64,000 nt of DNA from an uncultured Agathobacter sp. (GTDB taxonomy: Bacteria > Bacillota > Clostridia > Lachnospirales > Lachnospiraceae): NCBI GenBank assembly GCA_910587655.1, contig CAJUND010000004.1, forward strand, positions 47,937-111,936. The letters are read 5' to 3'. Positions 24,190-31,530 of the stretch are shown one piece after another (positions within the stretch are counted from its first letter, which is position 1; every line of letters starts with the position of its first letter). The position numbers were made by a program, and so were the translations under genes. A model generated the notes under the pieces. It saw only the letters and a program-made list of their open reading frames with translations, ran no database searches and was not told the origin of the DNA.

Positions 24190-24420
24190 TCATTCCATGA
24201 AAAACTCCTCGTAATCCGCATCAAGAACCTCCTTCAGCAGCCTCAGATCACTTGCTTTTATGTTCCTTCTTCCGGTTTCTATGTTGGCAAGCGTACTCCT
24301 TGACATTGAGCTTCCCATGAGCTGGAGTTTTGCAACAGCATCCGCCTGTGTCATGTTTCTCTTTATGCGTATGTTCTGGATATTCCTCCCCAGTGGTATG
24401 TCATTCAGAATCCACTGCAT
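24190..24420 (-). CDS. XRE-family helix-turn-helix protein in the agr locus
   Basis: A 76-residue protein from ATG 24420 (MQWILNDIPLG), with GGGGG upstream. A single Cro/C1-type HTH: IRIKRNMTQADAVAKLQL, then SRSTLANIETGRRNIKASDLRLLKEVLDADYEEFF. It sits between agrB and the response regulator, an unusual extra member for an agr operon. It may set basal expression of the locus or couple it to another signal (inference). Confidence 0.82.
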   Translation of the reverse strand: MQWILNDIPLGRNIQNIRIKRNMTQADAVAKLQLMGSSMSRSTLANIETGRRNIKASDLRLLKEVLDADYEEFFME

Positions 24421-24488
24421 TTTTACAGCCCCCGCTTTGTGACTTATTGGAAACATTTCCAGTATACCCAATTATTCAGTTCAGGCTG

Positions 24489-25082
24489 TCACCCATTAGA
24501 AACATTCAGTTGTTTAAAAAATCCAGTTATTTTTGCCATAATCATCAGCAGGCTTACAGCAGTCAGATTCCAGATGATACATACAGCGATTTTTTCCAGT
24601 CCGGCGTATAATAATACTGCTGAAAAGATAACTTCAGCTGTGCAGATGATTACAGCCCTTTTTCTGTAAATCTTCTTTTCCAGTTCATCCAGAGGGTTAT
24701 TTTCACTGTCAACGGGTGAAAAAATAACAATAACTGCCCCCGAAAGAACTAGTAATATTATATATTTAAGTTTGTTCAAAACAATATATTTAAATAGAAA
24801 AACAGCCACCGCTGTAACTAACGATGACACAATATAACACCTCTGTGGAGTTTCTGCATGATACCCTCCGGAATAGCTTCTCAGGGCAATTAATGCTATT
24901 GTAAAAATGGCTAATTCCAAAAGGGTACCAGACAGTAAACCCATGACAATTGTGGTTCCGATATTCAGCAGAAGAATCAGACCCTGCTGGATACCGAACA
25001 AATACAGCTCCCTGTCTTCATCCCTGACAAGACCGCTTTTTACCATATTGTCACTGATCTTTTCAGAAACCCTGCCAAACAT
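24489..25082 (-). CDS. AgrB-like peptide-processing membrane protease
   Basis: An accessory gene regulator B homolog of 197 residues. It has the catalytic His75 and Cys82 in SYSGGYHAETPQRCYI, the same spacing as His77/Cys84 in Staphylococcus AgrB, plus several transmembrane helices. It cleaves the AgrD precursor and forms the thiolactone. The ATG overlaps the stop of the agrD-like gene (TAATG), giving coupled translation of peptide and processing enzyme. Confidence 0.92.
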   Translation of the reverse strand: MFGRVSEKISDNMVKSGLVRDEDRELYLFGIQQGLILLLNIGTTIVMGLLSGTLLELAIFTIALIALRSYSGGYHAETPQRCYIVSSLVTAVAVFLFKYIVLNKLKYIILLVLSGAVIVIFSPVDSENNPLDELEKKIYRKRAVIICTAEVIFSAVLLYAGLEKIAVCIIWNLTAVSLLMIMAKITGFFKQLNVSNG

Positions 25083-25216
25083 TAGAATTTACGAAGCTTT
25101 TTCACTGTTTCCGGCAGCTTCGGCTGGTAAGAAATAAAAGGACATGCTGTGTTTGCATTTGCCTTTGCTACTGCCAGAGCTGCTTTTGCGATAAATTTGT
25201 TTACTGAGTTTTTCAT
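25082..25216 (-). CDS. AgrD-like cyclic lactone autoinducer peptide precursor
   Basis: A 44-residue ORF with AAGAAAGGGG before the ATG. It has the AgrD three-part design: an amphipathic N-terminus (NKFIAKAALAVAKANAN), a core TACPFISY whose Cys would form the thiolactone, and a charged leader-peptidase-type tail QPKLPETVKKLRKF. The QPKxPE junction right after the core is typical of clostridial AgrD precursors. The mature signal is predicted as a ring starting at Cys25 and closing about 4-5 residues later, with processing by AgrB. Confidence 0.88.
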   Translation of the reverse strand: MKNSVNKFIAKAALAVAKANANTACPFISYQPKLPETVKKLRKF

Positions 25217-25335
25217 GATTGATACCCCTTTCTTATAATTTTATCCAGAATAAAACAAAAAAAGACAAATTCCGGCAAAATGAAGCAAACCATATGTTTT
25301 TTTGTAGTAAACCGACCGCTTACCAGAAAATAATC

Positions 25336-25566
25336 TTATTTTCCCTCTTCCAGTACCTTCCCAAGAAGCCCGTACAGTTTTTCGATTTCTTCCATGGTGA
25401 GAGTAATTCCCTTTCCCATTTTTTCATGTTCCGGCGCCCAGTCCCTGAGATCATATTTCGGCGCTGCGCCGTTCCATGAAATGAAATTCAGTTCTTTTGT
25501 CCAGCCTTTTGCACTTTCGGACAGTGTTCCAAGTTCTTTTTTGATTTCGTATTTTATTTCCGCCAT
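25336..25566 (-). CDS. YdbC-like PC4-family ssDNA-binding protein
   Basis: A 76-residue protein of the PC4/YdbC family (transcriptional coactivator p15 fold), which binds single-stranded nucleic acid as a dimer. KGWTKELNFISWNGAAPKYDLRDW is the diagnostic beta-sheet segment, followed by GKGITLTMEEIEKLYGLL as the C-terminal helix. An AGAAAGGA site precedes the ATG. It is placed alone between the agr promoter region and the carbamoyltransferase gene; a cellular role is not assigned. Confidence 0.85.
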   Translation of the reverse strand: MAEIKYEIKKELGTLSESAKGWTKELNFISWNGAAPKYDLRDWAPEHEKMGKGITLTMEEIEKLYGLLGKVLEEGK

Positions 25567-25605
25567 TATTTTTCCTTTCTTTTATCAGACACTGGTATTA
25601 TCCTG

Positions 25606-26448
25606 TCATTCAGGCTTCCCCTGTTCCATGCAGTAAATCATAACTGCCTGCTGGATTTCCAGTAAGTTTTTCTTAAATTCGTATCCCACAAAATATTCTG
25701 ATTCGATTACTTCATCCGATACTTCCTGTCCGCGGTAAAACGGCGGGCATGGATTTAATACTGCGCCTGCATTTGCCAGTTCCATTACCTCCGTTGTCAC
25801 CTGGCAGTCCTTAAAATCCCCCAGTGCCTCCGCAGGCAGGGAATCCGTGCAGATCACATCTTTTCCTTTTACTGCGTCCTTTATGTTGTGGTATATGTTC
25901 ACGCCCTCCATTTCATATCCCGCGCCGCAGCACTGTGACAGTTCAAATCCCATAACCTCTGACGCCTCTTTCCATGTCCGGCCGATATTACCGGATTTTC
26001 CGCAGAATAAATACTTGTCTTCTGTAAAATTGTCCCGGATTTTTGACAGGGCGTACATATCAGATAATATTTCGCATGGATGATTGCTGTCTGTCATGGC
26101 ATTGATGACCGGAACGTTTATATACCGCGCCATCTTTTCCATTAGACGGATTTCTTTATGCCGTACCACCACAAGGTCCGCCCAGTTATCCAGATAACCG
26201 CATACGTCCTTGATATCCTCCTTTTTATCCAGCGTTTCGCACGGAAATAACACCGGCTGTCCGCCCAGAAGATAAATCCCTTTTTCAAAGGTTACACGTG
26301 TCCGGATGCTGGAAGCCGGGAAAAACAGTACCACACTTTTTCCTTTCATGTAACCGCCGTAGTTTCCCTGGCTGATTTCATCTGCAATATGAAATATTTT
26401 ATAAATTTCATCCGGCTGCAAATCTGTCAGTTTCAGTAAATCCTTCAT
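25606..26448 (-). CDS. Divergent aspartate/ornithine carbamoyltransferase-family protein
   Basis: A 280-residue protein from ATG 26448 (GGGAAGG upstream) with the carbamoyltransferase fold. The carbamoyl-phosphate loop is SSIRTRVTFEKG (family STxRTR), and NHPCE replaces the HPCQ of ornithine enzymes. The substrate loop of ornithine carbamoyltransferase (DxxxSMG) reads CTDSLPAEALG, and HCLP reads NPCPP. Phosphate binding is therefore kept, but the amino-substrate loops differ, so the acceptor is unlikely to be plain ornithine. It lies 17 bp after a GNAT gene, probably co-transcribed. Function unassigned. Confidence 0.75.
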   Translation of the reverse strand: MKDLLKLTDLQPDEIYKIFHIADEISQGNYGGYMKGKSVVLFFPASSIRTRVTFEKGIYLLGGQPVLFPCETLDKKEDIKDVCGYLDNWADLVVVRHKEIRLMEKMARYINVPVINAMTDSNHPCEILSDMYALSKIRDNFTEDKYLFCGKSGNIGRTWKEASEVMGFELSQCCGAGYEMEGVNIYHNIKDAVKGKDVICTDSLPAEALGDFKDCQVTTEVMELANAGAVLNPCPPFYRGQEVSDEVIESEYFVGYEFKKNLLEIQQAVMIYCMEQGKPE

Positions 26449-26465
26449 ACAATTAATCCTTCCCA

Positions 26466-27239
26466 TCAATCAGTCCGGTTCATTTCATCCACCAGTTTCT
26501 TCGGTTTGACCGTCATCTCTGCCCATGCCGGACGGAAACCGCTTTTTATGGCATTGCGTGCGGATTTGATATTGCTCCACGCACAGCAGTAAAACGGCAC
26601 CCGGTTCCGGTTTAATATTTCCGTGGCAAGGCGGCTTGTCAGTGCGGATGCGATTCCCTTTCTCCGATATTCAGGCAACACATCAACCCCAATCTGCCAC
26701 ATGCCGTCACAGTCTGCAGAGCATGCTGCAAGACCGATTAATGTGTCATTTTCCCACGCCCCGACGCCAAGTACATCCAGTTCTTTTCTGTCCTCACAGA
26801 GGGCATTTGACCACTGTTTATGATACAGTCCCTGAAACTCTTTCTGCTCCATCATTTTTGTTTCATACGGACAAGGCAGTACTTTGAGTAATTCCAAGTC
26901 CGGCAGCCAGTATTCCGCCATAAAACACACTTCCATCCCAAACGGGATAAATGCTTCATTCAGCACATGCATATTCGGCGTTTCAAAACAGTGGGATACA
27001 TCATACTTTGAAATGTAAGAACGGACAATATCATCATACTGCGGCTGCGTGGATGCAACAATATTATTTCCGTAGCTTACCAGGTTACAGACAAATGGAA
27101 GCTGCAGATATTTTCTTGCACCTTCGTTTTTTTCAGAATAAACAATGATATTTTCTTTTTTTGTGAATGCTTCCTTATCACAGTTTAAATCAACTGCGGA
27201 CTGCGCCATTGCTGCTGACATGATTTCTTTATTATTCAT
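26466..27239 (-). CDS. GNAT family N-acetyltransferase
   Basis: A 257-residue protein starting at ATG 27239 (AGGAG 6 bases upstream). The C-terminal half is a GNAT domain: WQIGVDVLPEYRRKGIASALTSRL carries the acetyl-CoA loop RRKGIA, followed by PFYCCAWSNIKSARNAIKSGFRPAW. The N-terminal 110 residues are a separate domain without recognised motifs. The acceptor is unknown. Its position just before a divergent carbamoyltransferase suggests a small two-step modification or amino acid pathway (inference). Confidence 0.8.
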   Translation of the reverse strand: MNNKEIMSAAMAQSAVDLNCDKEAFTKKENIIVYSEKNEGARKYLQLPFVCNLVSYGNNIVASTQPQYDDIVRSYISKYDVSHCFETPNMHVLNEAFIPFGMEVCFMAEYWLPDLELLKVLPCPYETKMMEQKEFQGLYHKQWSNALCEDRKELDVLGVGAWENDTLIGLAACSADCDGMWQIGVDVLPEYRRKGIASALTSRLATEILNRNRVPFYCCAWSNIKSARNAIKSGFRPAWAEMTVKPKKLVDEMNRTD

Positions 27240-27263
27240 GGGATTCTCCTGCTGCATCTGACC

Positions 27264-28397
27264 TTAAGACATGTAAAAATATTCCTGCAGGTCTTCATGC
27301 ACCTTTTTTTGTATTTCAGCAATAACGGCCCGGCAGTTCTCTTTTTCTATTCCGGCTTTTGTTCCTACGGCAAGCAGTTCTTTTTCACCGGGATTTTTCC
27401 CGTTTCCATCCACGGATGTTGTATGTTCCCCATAATAAGTACTGCTGTATGTCATATCATATGCCGGGCTTAAATGCCAGCTGTCTGTTTCCGGTTGATA
27501 TAAATAGGCAAAATTTTTTGCATGGTCATCACGGTTATGAGCAAACACATTAAAACAGGCCCTGCGAAACATATTTTCCATATCTGCCTTATTATTTTCC
27601 GTCATAATTTTTGTCAGTTTCATCAGGTCATGGTAATCCATGCACGGCTGTTCAAAATCCGCTTCCAGTAAAGCCGCTGCCGAAATCATGTGTATTCTTT
27701 CCCCGTCTTTTCTTCCGCGGTCAAAACGTACGGTTCCAAAATAACCATCACATGTTTCAGAAGGAAAAAGCCTGGTTTCTGTCATGGTAATCTGACACCT
27801 TTTTGCACAGACAGAATAATCATACTCCATCTTTCCTGTATGATACATATCTGTATGCGCCGGAAATTTGATAATCCAGTCCTGCCCCCTGTAATTCGTC
27901 ATAATTTTCGGACGTGCGCCTCCGCTGGTTCCACCCATCCGGTACAGTAAATCCAGCTTATCTGAATATTCGGTCTTAAGAATTTTTGCACACTCCTGCG
28001 CCATCATGTCCCAGTCACTGCTTGTTTCCATTGTTCCTATACAAACCTCCGGCTCATAGCACAATGCTCCCATTCCTGTATGCCCGACAACTGCCAGTCG
28101 GTCCAGCGCATTACAGTCTTTGTCATAAATCCCGTGTTTTTTTAATGTACGGTTCACAAGAAGCTGTCCCCATGCATCCGGGAGCGAATCTGCAAACACA
28201 CCAAATAGTCCCTGAAAATTCATTTTATCGGGTACAAATACCCGTTTTTCCAGGGGGAGTGAAAAAGGACTAATGGAGAATCCGCTTTCCAGCCAGTCGT
28301 CATTATATGAAAAAGCCACTTTTCCTTGTCCGTTTACCGCAAGAGTCCCCACCGCCCGTCCATGAAACAACACGGTCAGCGCTTTATTTGTTTTCAT
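27264..28397 (-). CDS. hipA: HipA-family kinase toxin
   Basis: A 377-residue HipA-like Ser/Thr kinase. It has an N-terminal HipA subdomain 1 (VLFHGRAVGTLAVNGQGKVAFSY). The ATP-binding loop is GGTSGGARPKIM, the catalytic HNRDDHAKNFAYLY has the Asp and Asn of the kinase fold, and SPAYDMTYS carries the metal-binding Asp. HipA of Escherichia coli phosphorylates glutamyl-tRNA synthetase and promotes persistence; targets vary in homologs. The start overlaps the HTH antitoxin gene by 14 bp. Confidence 0.88.
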   Translation of the reverse strand: MKTNKALTVLFHGRAVGTLAVNGQGKVAFSYNDDWLESGFSISPFSLPLEKRVFVPDKMNFQGLFGVFADSLPDAWGQLLVNRTLKKHGIYDKDCNALDRLAVVGHTGMGALCYEPEVCIGTMETSSDWDMMAQECAKILKTEYSDKLDLLYRMGGTSGGARPKIMTNYRGQDWIIKFPAHTDMYHTGKMEYDYSVCAKRCQITMTETRLFPSETCDGYFGTVRFDRGRKDGERIHMISAAALLEADFEQPCMDYHDLMKLTKIMTENNKADMENMFRRACFNVFAHNRDDHAKNFAYLYQPETDSWHLSPAYDMTYSSTYYGEHTTSVDGNGKNPGEKELLAVGTKAGIEKENCRAVIAEIQKKVHEDLQEYFYMS

Positions 28398-28662
28398 TAA
28401 TTACCTCCTGAATGTCCAGATACGGCACATCCGTAAAAAGGTTTCGGATTTCTCCTTCCATTCCCAGTTCCGCTGCAATTTTTGTCAGGGAAAGAAAACT
28501 GATTAATCCGGTTGTTTCAAACCTCTGAATGGAACCGCAGCTGATACCGCATCGTTCGCTCAGCAGCTTCTGGCTGATACCCCTGCGCTTTCGAATTTCA
28601 CGTACACGTTTTGCAAGCGCCAGGTCAATTTCTTCCGGTGTTTCCCAGACAAGTTTTTTCAT
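28384..28662 (-). CDS. hipB: HipB-like HTH antitoxin
   Basis: A 92-residue protein from ATG 28662 (AAGGAG 7 bases upstream) with one XRE helix-turn-helix: RVREIRKRRGISQKLLSERCGISCGSIQRFE. Placement directly before and overlapping hipA fits an antitoxin/autorepressor. The C-terminus (DVPYLDIQEVINENK) is short. Confidence 0.85.
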   Translation of the reverse strand: MKKLVWETPEEIDLALAKRVREIRKRRGISQKLLSERCGISCGSIQRFETTGLISFLSLTKIAAELGMEGEIRNLFTDVPYLDIQEVINENK

Positions 28663-28728
28663 TGCAGTGCTCCTTTTTGCAGAATCATTCATATTCCGTC
28701 TGTGTTTAATAATTAAGAGACTCTACAG

Positions 28729-29061
28729 TCATCCAACCATATTCCCAATCGCTTCTTCAACAGCAGCATTTAAACTCTTTCCGTGTTCAATTGCATAAAC
28801 TGCAATATTCCGGTGCAGTTCCGGGCTGATCCTAACATTAAATGTTCCCTTGTAAGGCTGCTCAGGTTCTACATTCCTCTCTGTACAATCTGTCAGGTAT
28901 TCATCAATTACATTCTGAAATCCCTGTTCCAGCTCCTGTACAGAATTTCCTTCATAAGATAACAAAGACTTTATTCCAACCACTTTACCAAAAAGACATC
29001 TGTCCTCTTTTGAGTATTCCACTGTACCATTGTAATTTTTATATGATAATAAATTACTCAT
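28729..29061 (-). CDS. hicB: HicB-family antitoxin
   Basis: A 110-residue antitoxin. The N-terminal partial RNase H-like HicB fold (YNGTVEYSKEDRCLFGKVVGIKSLLSYEG) is followed by a ribbon-helix-helix DNA-binding end (TFNVRISPELHRNIAVYAIEHGKSLNAAVEEAI). It overlaps the end of hicA by 4 bp. It should neutralise HicA and repress the pair. It differs from the truncated HicB at 60082. Confidence 0.9.
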   Translation of the reverse strand: MSNLLSYKNYNGTVEYSKEDRCLFGKVVGIKSLLSYEGNSVQELEQGFQNVIDEYLTDCTERNVEPEQPYKGTFNVRISPELHRNIAVYAIEHGKSLNAAVEEAIGNMVG

Positions 29062-29309
29062 AGCAAACCATCCTTTCTTAACTTCTCTATCACCTGATCT
29101 AACACATATCTCTTTAGAACACCGTCTGGATGTGGCTTATGAAAGTTTATCACTTCATTGCTTCCATCTTTTATAAACTTCACTCCTGAACCGGTTCCGC
29201 CTTGCTTTAACTCAAATCCAAAATATGATAATAAAGACTCCATTTCGACAAAAGTAAAGTCTTTAGGCTTCTTTAGCAGTCTGTCTATCAGTTTATCTTT
29301 CTTGCTCAT
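29058..29309 (-). CDS. hicA: HicA-family mRNA interferase toxin
   Basis: An 83-residue double-stranded RNA-binding-like HicA toxin. The catalytic His lies in VINFHKPHPDG, and the GFELKQGGTGSGVKF beta segment is typical. The toxin gene comes first, then hicB, as is usual for hicAB. The upstream terminator at 29345-29380 insulates it from the PEBP/HxlR transcript. Confidence 0.9.
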   Translation of the reverse strand: MSKKDKLIDRLLKKPKDFTFVEMESLLSYFGFELKQGGTGSGVKFIKDGSNEVINFHKPHPDGVLKRYVLDQVIEKLRKDGLL

Positions 29310-29344
29310 AGCATTTCTCCTCTTAGTATATTATAGCACTTTGC

Positions 29345-29380
29345 AAAAAAATAGCAACTATTTCTAGTTGCTATTTTTTT
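29345..29380. terminator. Strong bidirectional terminator
   Basis: A perfect 16-bp stem (29345-29360 with 29365-29380) around TTTC, with a run of seven A on one side and seven T on the other. It ends the HxlR transcript before hicA. Confidence 0.92.
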
Positions 29381-29385
29381 GGGTA

Positions 29386-29706
29386 TCATTCTAAAATAAC
29401 ACCTTTTTCCTCTAAAACGTGTTCCATTCCGTTTGCGGCCAGATACTCAATCCCTATGTGCTGCATAATTTTCAGTGCTTCCAGAATCTGCACCCCCATA
29501 TCCCCGGTCAGTGAATATTCCACCCGAAGAGGATATCCCTCATAGGTTTTCTTTTCCACAAAACCATATTCCTGCAGTTCCTTCAGCTGCTCCAGAAGCA
29601 TTTTCTGGGTAATCCCCTCGATATCTTTTTCCAGCTTTGCAAGAGAAGTACTGCCCAGACGCAGCCGCCATAAAATAATCGGTTTCCATTTTCCTGTAAA
29701 GCTCAT
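29386..29706 (-). pseudogene. HxlR-family regulator, N-terminally truncated
   Basis: A 106-residue frame matching HxlR/MarR-type regulators from GKWKPIILWRLRLGSTSLAKLEKDIEGITQKML onward. Family members begin about 20 residues earlier with a conserved Cys-Pro segment and the first helix; that part is missing. The ATG here is borrowed from out-of-frame PEBP codons and has no well-placed Shine-Dalgarno site. It therefore looks like the product of a deletion joining PEBP and hxlR. It may still be made by coupled translation, since the winged-helix core is intact, but loss of function is more likely. Confidence 0.7.
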
Positions 29707-30139
29707 TTAATAAAAAGCCCTTTTCCAGGTCCAGCATCTGGTCCAGTGCATATACATGGAGCTCATACATATGCGGTCCGTCGGGCGGCGTCATACCGCC
29801 ATAATAAGAAGAAAGCTCTGCGGACTGCCCACCGCCCTGAATACTCGTCCAGCTGTTCCTTCCCTGTATAAAGTCGGTTGCTGTCTGGCTTTCATTTTCC
29901 CTGATTTCTGTCCGGGTAATGTTTGCCGCCAGCCAGTGAATCCATACAAATCCGCCCGTCACCGGGTAAGCATCCTTGTCCTCAAGTACAAGCGCAAATG
30001 ACACGGCAGTTTCCGGTACATCTTCAATCTGAAACGGCAGGGAAAATGTCGGAACATGATTTTCATTAAACTGTGTTCCTCTCTTTCCGTACTCTGGTTT
30101 TATCACACCATTTATAATACCTTTACTTGTAACCTTCAT
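29540..30139 (-). CDS. PEBP-family (YbhB/YbcL) protein with aberrant C-terminus
   Basis: A phosphatidylethanolamine-binding-protein-like product of 199 residues. The PEBP signatures PETAVSFALVLEDKDAYP, GGFVWIHWLAANI and GMTPPDGPHMYELHVYALD are intact. Homology runs to LLNELYRKM near residue 150; the last 50 residues are translated from hxlR DNA in the wrong frame. The fold may survive because only the last strand or helix is replaced. GGAGG precedes the ATG by 8 bases. A promoter and palindromic operator lie upstream. Confidence 0.8.
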   Translation of the reverse strand: MKVTSKGIINGVIKPEYGKRGTQFNENHVPTFSLPFQIEDVPETAVSFALVLEDKDAYPVTGGFVWIHWLAANITRTEIRENESQTATDFIQGRNSWTSIQGGGQSAELSSYYGGMTPPDGPHMYELHVYALDQMLDLEKGFLLNELYRKMETDYFMAAASGQYFSCKAGKRYRGDYPENASGAAEGTAGIWFCGKENL

Positions 30140-30154
30140 CCTTCCTACCTCCGT

Positions 30155-30206
30155 AAAATAAAAATATTCGGTGCAGGAAGCCGCCGGGCTTCCTGTATCG
30201 AATATT
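30155..30206 (-). terminator. Two-tier hairpin with T-rich tail upstream of the PEBP gene
   Basis: Inner arms CAGGAAGCC/GGCTTCCTG (30174-30182, 30187-30195) and outer arms AATATTCG/CGAATATT (30163-30170, 30199-30206). On the minus strand it is followed by TTTTATTTTA. It can terminate transcripts leaving hemW; the inner stem also lies in the PEBP leader. Confidence 0.65.
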
Positions 30207-30231
30207 ATAATTATTTATTTTTTAATGTAAA
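30204..30231 (-). promoter_or_regulatory. Sigma-A promoter of the PEBP gene
   Basis: Minus strand: TTTACA at 30231-30226, 16-bp spacer, TATAAT at 30209-30204. Confidence 0.7.
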
Positions 30232-30232
30232 T

Positions 30233-30252
30233 TACCCACTTTTTTGTGGGTA
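30233..30252. promoter_or_regulatory. Palindromic operator next to the PEBP -35 box
   Basis: TACCCAC, six T, GTGGGTA: perfect 7-bp arms abutting the -35 box. The size and A/T-rich centre fit a winged-helix HxlR-type site, and the nearby HxlR remnant is the natural candidate regulator. Confidence 0.6.
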
Positions 30253-30291
30253 TCCCCCAGGGTTTTTCTTTCCTGCAAAACCATACTCCTG

Positions 30292-31530
30292 TTACAGCAG
30301 AAACTGTCCCATACAGTAATTCGCCAGATCCATCCCCCTGTCCGTCAGTGCGATACTTCCCCCATATGCGCTGAGCAGCTCCTGTTCCCTCAGCTTCTCA
30401 ATCACTTCCCGGTAAACCACATCAATAGGCTTACCGAAATTTCTCTCAAAATCCGCGCGTGTAACGCCTTCGTTCATCCGCAGACCCAGAATCATAAATT
30501 CCACCATCTGTTCTTTGTTATCAATCACTTCCGCTGAAACATGAAGGTTTGTCCCAAACCAGTCCCCCTCCGGCATGCACTCCTTTTCCCCGCCCAAAAA
30601 ATCATCCGGCAGAAGAAGCTCCTGTTTTTCACAGAGGTCAATATAGCTGTACAGCTCGCGTGTATTCTCATAGCGCACATTTTCCAGCAGGGAGGAAGCG
30701 CCAAGTCCGACCCCCAGATAATTTTCCCTTGTCCAGTAACCGACATTGTGCTTACAACGGTATCCTTTTCTGGCAAAATTGGAGATTTCGTACTGCTGGT
30801 ATCCTGCCTGATTTAAAATATCCTGCGTTGCCTTGTAAATCCGGTAAACCTCATCCTCGCTTGGCAGCGCCTCGGTCTTAATTCCTGCATGCTGTTTGAC
30901 TGCGTCGAATTTGTAGCGTTCATAAAAAGGCGTTCCCTTTTCTATGATAAGCGAATACGCAGAAATATGTTCCGGTTTCAACCGGATGACATGCTGCAGG
31001 CTGCGCAGGAATTTTTCCAGCGTCTGGTGCGGCAGACCGCTGATTAAATCCACATTGATATTGTCACAGCCTGCATTTCTGGCAAGCTCATAGGTCTTTA
31101 AAAACTGTTCAAACGTATGTATCCTGCCAAGCAGTTTTAATTCCGCATTATCCGCCGACTGAAGTCCGATGGACAGGCGGTTGATTCCCACCTTTTTATA
31201 AATTTCAAGCTTGGAAGCCGTTACCGTACCCGGATTGCATTCAATCGTGATTTCCGCATCCTCTTCCACCTCAAAATTTGTCAGAACCTCCTGCATGATG
31301 GCGCCGATAAATTCCGGCTCCAGCCAGCTTGGCGTTCCGCCCCCGATAAAAACCGTGGAAACTGTATAATTACCCATCAGCGCCCCGTAAAAACGGATTT
31401 CCTGCAAAAGCGCATGGATATACCTGACCTGCGTACTGCTGTCTGCCGGAAAAGACAGAAAGTCGCAGTAATCACACTTCTTTATGCAAAACGGCGTATG
31501 GATATACAGCTCAAGATTCTTAGTCTTCAT
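30292..31530 (-). CDS. hemW: Radical SAM heme chaperone HemW
   Basis: Formerly called anaerobic coproporphyrinogen oxidase HemN; HemW binds heme and an Fe-S cluster. The 412-residue product starts with the radical-SAM motif C15xxxC19xxC22 in HTPFCIKKCDYCDF, followed by FIGGGTPSWL and the C-terminal HemN domain. The start overlaps the lepA end by 11 bp. This pair is the usual lepA-hemW unit; in Bacillus hrcA follows directly, whereas here an 8-kb accessory block intervenes. Confidence 0.95.
   Translation of the reverse strand: MKTKNLELYIHTPFCIKKCDYCDFLSFPADSSTQVRYIHALLQEIRFYGALMGNYTVSTVFIGGGTPSWLEPEFIGAIMQEVLTNFEVEEDAEITIECNPGTVTASKLEIYKKVGINRLSIGLQSADNAELKLLGRIHTFEQFLKTYELARNAGCDNINVDLISGLPHQTLEKFLRSLQHVIRLKPEHISAYSLIIEKGTPFYERYKFDAVKQHAGIKTEALPSEDEVYRIYKATQDILNQAGYQQYEISNFARKGYRCKHNVGYWTRENYLGVGLGASSLLENVRYENTRELYSYIDLCEKQELLLPDDFLGGEKECMPEGDWFGTNLHVSAEVIDNKEQMVEFMILGLRMNEGVTRADFERNFGKPIDVVYREVIEKLREQELLSAYGGSIALTDRGMDLANYCMGQFLL

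Noticed and set aside
25217..25335. AgrA-type direct repeats and promoter upstream of the AgrD gene
   Set aside because: The region is AT-rich with a possible TTGTCT and TAAAAT at a poor 19-bp spacing, and no convincing pair of direct repeats.
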